A DNA stretch of 8,949 nt, taken from an uncultured Acetatifactor sp. GTDB taxonomy: Bacteria; Bacillota; Clostridia; Lachnospirales; Lachnospiraceae. Shown here piece after piece: positions 6,183-8,949 of this stretch (the first letter of the stretch is position 1; the number at the start of each line of letters is the position of its first letter). Location of the stretch: positions 1 through 8,949 of the forward strand of contig CAOOJO010000086.1 of assembly GCA_948496895.1 (NCBI GenBank), given 5' to 3'. The notes beneath the pieces were generated by a model. The model made no database searches. It was not told the DNA's origin and saw only the letters and a program-made list of their open reading frames with translations. The position numbers were made by a program, and so were the translations under genes.

Positions 6183-6356
6183 ATGGACATCAACGTAGGA
6201 GACGTAGTGAGATTGAAGAAGCAGCATCCATGTGGGAGCAAAGAGTGGGAGGTGCTGCGCTCCGGCGCGGACTTCAGGCTCAAATGCAGGGGCTGCGGCC
6301 ACCAGATTATGATCGCCCGCAGGCTTTTGGAGAAGAATGTGAAAGAGATTCTGTAA
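6183..6356 (+). CDS. DUF951 small protein (YyzM-like)
   Basis: A 57-residue soluble protein that matches the DUF951 family across its whole length: MDINVGDVVRLKKQHPCGSK at the start, EWEVLRSGADFRLKC in the middle, and GCGHQIM with a basic C-terminal helix. Cysteines C17, C35 and C38 plus H15 and H40 suggest a small zinc-binding SH3-like or beta-barrel domain, perhaps for nucleic acid binding, but no function is established. The start at 6183 is preceded by GAGGGG at seven bases. A longer in-frame start at 6147 would place the GC hairpin inside the gene and is rejected. DUF951 genes commonly sit near rpsF in Firmicutes (YyzM in Bacillus subtilis, as I recall), which fits the neighbour 109 bases downstream. 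It is probably transcribed with the ydcF-like gene, 95 bases upstream, since no separate promoter is visible. Confidence 0.85.
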   Translation: MDINVGDVVRLKKQHPCGSKEWEVLRSGADFRLKCRGCGHQIMIARRLLEKNVKEIL

Positions 6357-6362
6357 AAACCC

Positions 6363-6391
6363 TTGAAATCTCAGGAAATATATGTTATCAT
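6363..6391 (+). promoter_or_regulatory. Promoter of the rpsF-ssb-rpsR operon
   Basis: TTGAAA at 6363-6368 and TATCAT at 6386-6391 are separated by the optimal 17 bases. TG at 6383-6384 gives an extended -10. Each hexamer matches consensus at five of six positions. Transcription should start near 6398, leaving a leader of about 68 bases before rpsF. Confidence 0.75.
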
Positions 6392-6417
6392 TCACATTTG
6401 TGATGAATCAATTCCTT

Positions 6418-6436
6418 GCTCGCATCCGGTGCGGGC
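6418..6436 (+). promoter_or_regulatory. Candidate S6:S18 autoregulatory leader hairpin
   Basis: GCTCGCA at 6418-6424 pairs with TGCGGGC at 6430-6436 (one G-U pair) around the loop TCCGG, in the rpsF 5' leader 10 bases before the AAGGAGG ribosome binding site. Leaders of rpsF in many bacteria bind the S6:S18 complex through a structure with a conserved CCG, and a CCG is present in this loop. The match to the published motif was not tested. Confidence 0.4.
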
Positions 6437-6465
6437 CAGAGACCAGAAGGAGGTAAGTAACAGGC

Positions 6466-6750
6466 ATGAACAAGTATGAATTAGCTGTAGTTGTGTCCGC
6501 TAAGGTTGAAGATGAAGAGAGAGCGGCTGTCATTGACAGGTGCAAGGCTCTGATCGAGAGATTCGGCGGCGTCATCACAGAGGTGGACGACTGGGGCAAG
6601 AAGAGACTTGCTTACGAGATCCAGAAAATGAAAGAAGGCTTCTACTATTTCATCCGCTTTGACGCTGAGAGCACAGCTCCCATCGAAATCGAGAGCCGTG
6701 TCCGCATCATGGACAACGTCATCAGATACCTGATCGTGAGACAGGACTGA
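6466..6750 (+). CDS. rpsF: 30S ribosomal protein S6
   Basis: A 94-residue protein that fits bacterial S6 from end to end: MNKYELAVVVSAKVEDEE, then IERFGGVITEVDDWGKKRLA around 30-49 and the strand YYFIRFDAES at 60-69, ending IRYLIVRQD. S6 binds the central domain of 16S rRNA on the small-subunit platform as a dimer with S18, whose gene is two positions downstream. Length is usual for the family. The AAGGAGG ribosome binding site at 6447-6453 is 12 bases from the start, slightly long. It is the first gene of the operon and lies 25 bases before ssb. Confidence 0.97.
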   Translation: MNKYELAVVVSAKVEDEERAAVIDRCKALIERFGGVITEVDDWGKKRLAYEIQKMKEGFYYFIRFDAESTAPIEIESRVRIMDNVIRYLIVRQD

Positions 6751-6775
6751 GCGCAATTAGAAAGCGAGAGATGAT

Positions 6776-7258
6776 ATGAACAAAGTGATTCTGATGGGAC
6801 GTTTGACCAGAGACCCCGAGGTAAGATATTCGCAGGGGGCCAGCCAGACATCCGTGGCGCGTTTTTCCGTGGCAGTGGACAGAAGATTCAAGCGCGAGGG
6901 CGAGCCCGACGCGGATTTCTTCAACTGCACGGCCTTCGGAAAGCAGGCGGAGTTCATAGAGAGGTATCTGCACAAGGGCACCAAGGTCGTCCTCTGCGGC
7001 AGAATCCAGAACGACAATTATACCAACAAGGAAGGACAGATGGTCTACAGTGTCCGTGTCATGGTGGATGAGATCGAGTTCGCGGAGAGCAAGAACGCGT
7101 CTGGCGCAAATGCAGGCGGTGGGTACAATAACGCCGGCGGTTACGGCAATGGCGGCGGCTACGCGGGGGGAGGCAACAGCGCTCCCGCGCCCTCCGGTGC
7201 AGGAGATGGCTTCATGAATATCCCCGATGGCATCGACGAGGAGCTGCCCTTCAACTAA
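6776..7258 (+). CDS. ssb: Single-stranded DNA-binding protein
   Basis: A 160-residue SSB that coats single-stranded DNA in replication, recombination and repair. The OB fold covers about residues 1-104, with the signature MNKVILMGRLTRDPEVRY at the start, FFNCTAFGKQAEF at 48-60 and KGTKVVLCGRIQ at 67-78. A flexible linker rich in Gly, Asn, Tyr and Ala follows from 108 to 140. The C-terminal peptide MNIPDGIDEELPFN contains the acidic tip that recruits replication and repair partners, but ends one residue after the usual terminal Phe. The ribosome binding site (GAGAG) is weak compared with those of rpsF and rpsR, so some coupling to rpsF translation 25 bases upstream is possible. The position between rpsF and rpsR is the classic Firmicute arrangement and marks this as the housekeeping copy (SsbA-like). 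Confidence 0.96.
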   Translation: MNKVILMGRLTRDPEVRYSQGASQTSVARFSVAVDRRFKREGEPDADFFNCTAFGKQAEFIERYLHKGTKVVLCGRIQNDNYTNKEGQMVYSVRVMVDEIEFAESKNASGANAGGGYNNAGGYGNGGGYAGGGNSAPAPSGAGDGFMNIPDGIDEELPFN

Positions 7259-7288
7259 ATGTGAGAGATTAAGATAGGAGGCATTGAG

Positions 7289-7552
7289 ATGGCTTTTAAT
7301 AAGACTGAGAAACCCGACGGCCCGGTGAGGAAAAAGGGCGGTGTCCGCAGGAAGAGAAAGGTATGCGTGTTCTGCGGCAAGGACAATGTGATTGACTACA
7401 AGGATACCAACAAGCTGAAGAGATACGTTTCCGAGAGGGGCAAGATTCTTCCCCGCCGCATCACCGGAAACTGCGCGAAGCATCAGAGAGCGCTGACAGT
7501 TGCAATCAAGAGAGCGCGTCATGTGGCGCTTATGCCTTACGTTCAGGATTGA
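7289..7552 (+). CDS. rpsR: 30S ribosomal protein S18
   Basis: An 87-residue S18 with a basic N-terminus (GPVRKKGGVRRKRK) and the core CVFCGKDNVIDYKDTNKL, then YVSERGKILPRRITG and AKHQRAL, ending in the usual RARHVALMPY. S18 pairs with S6 on the small-subunit platform. Cysteines C26 and C29 with C62 and H65 could bind zinc, so this is a cysteine-bearing (C+) form rather than the cysteine-free form found in many bacteria. AGGAGG lies eight bases before the start, 30 bases after the ssb stop. It is the last gene of the operon and is followed by a strong terminator. Confidence 0.97.
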   Translation: MAFNKTEKPDGPVRKKGGVRRKRKVCVFCGKDNVIDYKDTNKLKRYVSERGKILPRRITGNCAKHQRALTVAIKRARHVALMPYVQD

Positions 7553-7570
7553 CGAAAGTGCTGTAAAGGA

Positions 7571-7604
7571 AGGCTGACCGTCCGCAGGGGCGGTTGGCCT
7601 TTTT
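7571..7604 (+). terminator. Intrinsic terminator of the rpsF-ssb-rpsR operon
   Basis: AGGCTGACCGTCC at 7571-7583 pairs with GGGCGGTTGGCCT at 7588-7600 as a 13-bp stem with three wobble pairs and a GCAG loop. The stem's final T and TTTT at 7601-7604 make a short T tract. It lies 19 bases after the rpsR stop. Confidence 0.9.
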
Positions 7605-7805
7605 AACGATATTGCGGGTTTTTAATTCTGTTATCTAAATGATATTTATCTAATTCAACAAAACATATCCATATTAGACAAATTATATTGTGGCATCGTG
7701 TTGAAGAGTATGGTATAATAGTTCGGTAGGCAGGAGTTTATCGCGGTCTGCCGCAATAGGAAAGAAACAGCAGGGAGCGGCGACAGGGCCCTGCGAGGTA
7801 TCCAT
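7605..7805 (+). promoter_or_regulatory. AT-rich intergenic region with the gdpP promoter
   Basis: About 100 AT-rich bases lead to TATAAT at 7714-7719 with TG at 7711-7712, an extended -10. The best -35 is GTGGCA at 7690-7695 with 18-base spacing (four of six). Transcription should start near 7726, giving an 80-base GC-rich leader. That leader can form GGCAG 7729-7733 with CTGCC 7748-7752, and CAGGG 7771-7775 with CCCTG 7789-7793 next to the GAGG ribosome binding site at 7795-7798. I see no known riboswitch. Confidence 0.65.
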
Positions 7806-8949
7806 ATGAAAAAAAGAATGAAATTAAAGGGCCGCATCAAGTCCTATATCCAGTTCAGCATCTATCTGGGCGTGCTTTTGTGCATCATGGATGTGGCCAT
7901 GTTTACGATTGATATCCGTGCGGGCATCCTCCTGACAGGATATCTGGTATGCTACTTTGCCATTACGCTGTCTTTATATTTCCGCAATAAGCCTCTCATC
8001 ATGAATGAACTGATAAGCTTTGCTACGGAGTACGGGCAGATTCAGAAGAAGCTCCTGCGGGATCTGGATCTCCCCTATGCGCTGCTGGACGATGGCGGCA
8101 AGGTGATCTGGACCAACATCGCCTTTGAGACGGTGGTCCATCAGCCCAAGGGCTACAAGAAATCCATCACCTCCCTGTTCCCTACCCTTACCAGAGACCG
8201 CCTGCCCGGCGCGGACGAGGTGGACGAGGCCCAGTATGAGCTGGAGTACGAGGGAAACGAATATGTGGTGAAGCTGAGGAAGATTCCCCTCAAGGACATG
8301 GCTGAGCACAGCGACATGATAGATGCCGAGGGGTACGACGGATTCCTGATAGCGGTCTATCTCTACGATGAGACCGCGCTGCACATCGCCCTGCAGGAGG
8401 TGGACGACCAGAGTCTCGCGGTGGGCATGATTTATCTGGACAATTACGACGAGGCGCTGGACGGCGTGGAAGAGGTGCGCCGCTCCCTCCTGACAGCGCT
8501 GATCGAGAGAAAGGTGAACAAATACATCGCCTCCTTCGACGGCATCTGCAAGAAGCTGGAGAAGGACAAGTACCTGGTCATCATGCGCAAGCGCGCGGTG
8601 GCCCAGCTCCAGGAATCCCGCTTCGACCTGCTGGAGGAGGTCAAGACGGTCAACATCGGCAATGAGATGGCGGTGACCATCAGCATCGGCGTGGGCCTGG
8701 ACGGCCTGAGCTATGCGCAGAACTACGAGTTCTCCCGCAATGCCATCGACCTGGCTCTGGGGCGGGGCGGCGACCAGGCCGTCATCAAGACGCCGGAGAG
8801 CATCACCTACTACGGCGGGAAGAGCCAGCAGGTGGAGAAGAACACCCGTGTGAAGGCCCGCGTAAAGGCCCATGCCCTGAGGGAGATCATCACGGGCAAG
8901 GATCAGGTGCTGGTGATGGGCCACAGGATGCCGGACGCGGACAGCTTCG
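7806..8949 (+). CDS. gdpP: Cyclic-di-AMP phosphodiesterase GdpP (N-terminal 381 codons; cut by window)
   Basis: GdpP (YybT) hydrolyses the second messenger c-di-AMP to pApA at the membrane, affecting potassium and osmotic balance, cell-wall stress and beta-lactam tolerance. Visible parts in order are two transmembrane helices (about 14-35 and 39-59), a degenerate PAS-like domain (about 80-185) and a degenerate GGDEF domain (about 200-335) in which the catalytic motif is altered to GRGGDQ (319-324), as is typical of GdpP. A linker follows, then the beginning of the DHH phosphodiesterase domain, MGHRMPDAD at 371-379. Family members are about 650-680 residues, so the rest of DHH and the DHHA1 domain lie beyond the window. 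GAGG is seven bases before the start. The gene has its own promoter after the rpsR terminator. The usual neighbours further on would be rplI and dnaB. Confidence 0.95.
   Translation, partial: MKKRMKLKGRIKSYIQFSIYLGVLLCIMDVAMFTIDIRAGILLTGYLVCYFAITLSLYFRNKPLIMNELISFATEYGQIQKKLLRDLDLPYALLDDGGKVIWTNIAFETVVHQPKGYKKSITSLFPTLTRDRLPGADEVDEAQYELEYEGNEYVVKLRKIPLKDMAEHSDMIDAEGYDGFLIAVYLYDETALHIALQEVDDQSLAVGMIYLDNYDEALDGVEEVRRSLLTALIERKVNKYIASFDGICKKLEKDKYLVIMRKRAVAQLQESRFDLLEEVKTVNIGNEMAVTISIGVGLDGLSYAQNYEFSRNAIDLALGRGGDQAVIKTPESITYYGGKSQQVEKNTRVKARVKAHALREIITGKDQVLVMGHRMPDADSF

Noticed and set aside
7974..8924. 316-codon open frame antisense to gdpP
   Set aside because: It is the mirror of a well-supported GdpP reading frame and is dominated by Leu, His, Val and Gln from the opposite strand's codon bias.
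1..8949. CRISPR arrays, tRNA or rRNA genes, insertion sequences, phage genes
   Set aside because: No spaced direct repeats, clover-leaf patterns, transposase or integrase motifs were seen on either strand.

Overview
The window looks like chromosomal DNA from a moderately high-GC Clostridia member, probably Lachnospiraceae. The evidence is the cluster DUF951 – rpsF – ssb – rpsR – gdpP, clostridial-type protein sequences, strong AGGAGG-like ribosome binding sites and near-consensus sigma-A promoters, several with extended -10 (TGn) elements. The assignment to family level is inference from sequence style, not from a search.

Region 1 (1-2165, + strand): a two-gene unit of a ThuA-like protein and a Gfo/Idh/MocA dehydrogenase, probably the end of a longer carbohydrate operon that enters from the left. 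GGATT-type heptad repeats lie on both sides of the pair. A 97-bp element with 16-bp perfect inverted ends closes the region.

Region 2 (2236-5056, - strand): a stand-alone zinc-binding Sir2 (CobB-type) NAD-dependent deacylase, preceded by a polytopic membrane protein of the LTA synthase / alkaline phosphatase superfamily with a complete active site. The latter has its own strong promoter, which also shows that translation starts at 4987 and not at the upstream ATG at 5056.

Region 3 (5145-6356, + strand): a membrane-anchored YdcF/SanA-like DUF218 protein, divergent from the LTA synthase-like gene, then a small cysteine-containing DUF951 protein.

Region 4 (6363-7604, + strand): the conserved rpsF-ssb-rpsR operon, with a good promoter, a candidate autoregulatory leader hairpin and a strong intrinsic terminator. 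It links ribosomal proteins S6 and S18 with single-stranded DNA-binding protein.

Region 5 (7606-8949, + strand): an AT-rich promoter region with an extended -10, and the first 381 codons of gdpP, the membrane-bound c-di-AMP phosphodiesterase, cut by the window edge in its DHH motif. In many Firmicutes rplI and dnaB follow.

Most of the window is housekeeping or well-known families. No phage, IS, CRISPR or defence genes are visible. The least explained items are the 97-bp inverted-repeat element, the GGATT repeats around the thuA/gfo pair, and the possible RNA switches in the ydcF and rpsF leaders.
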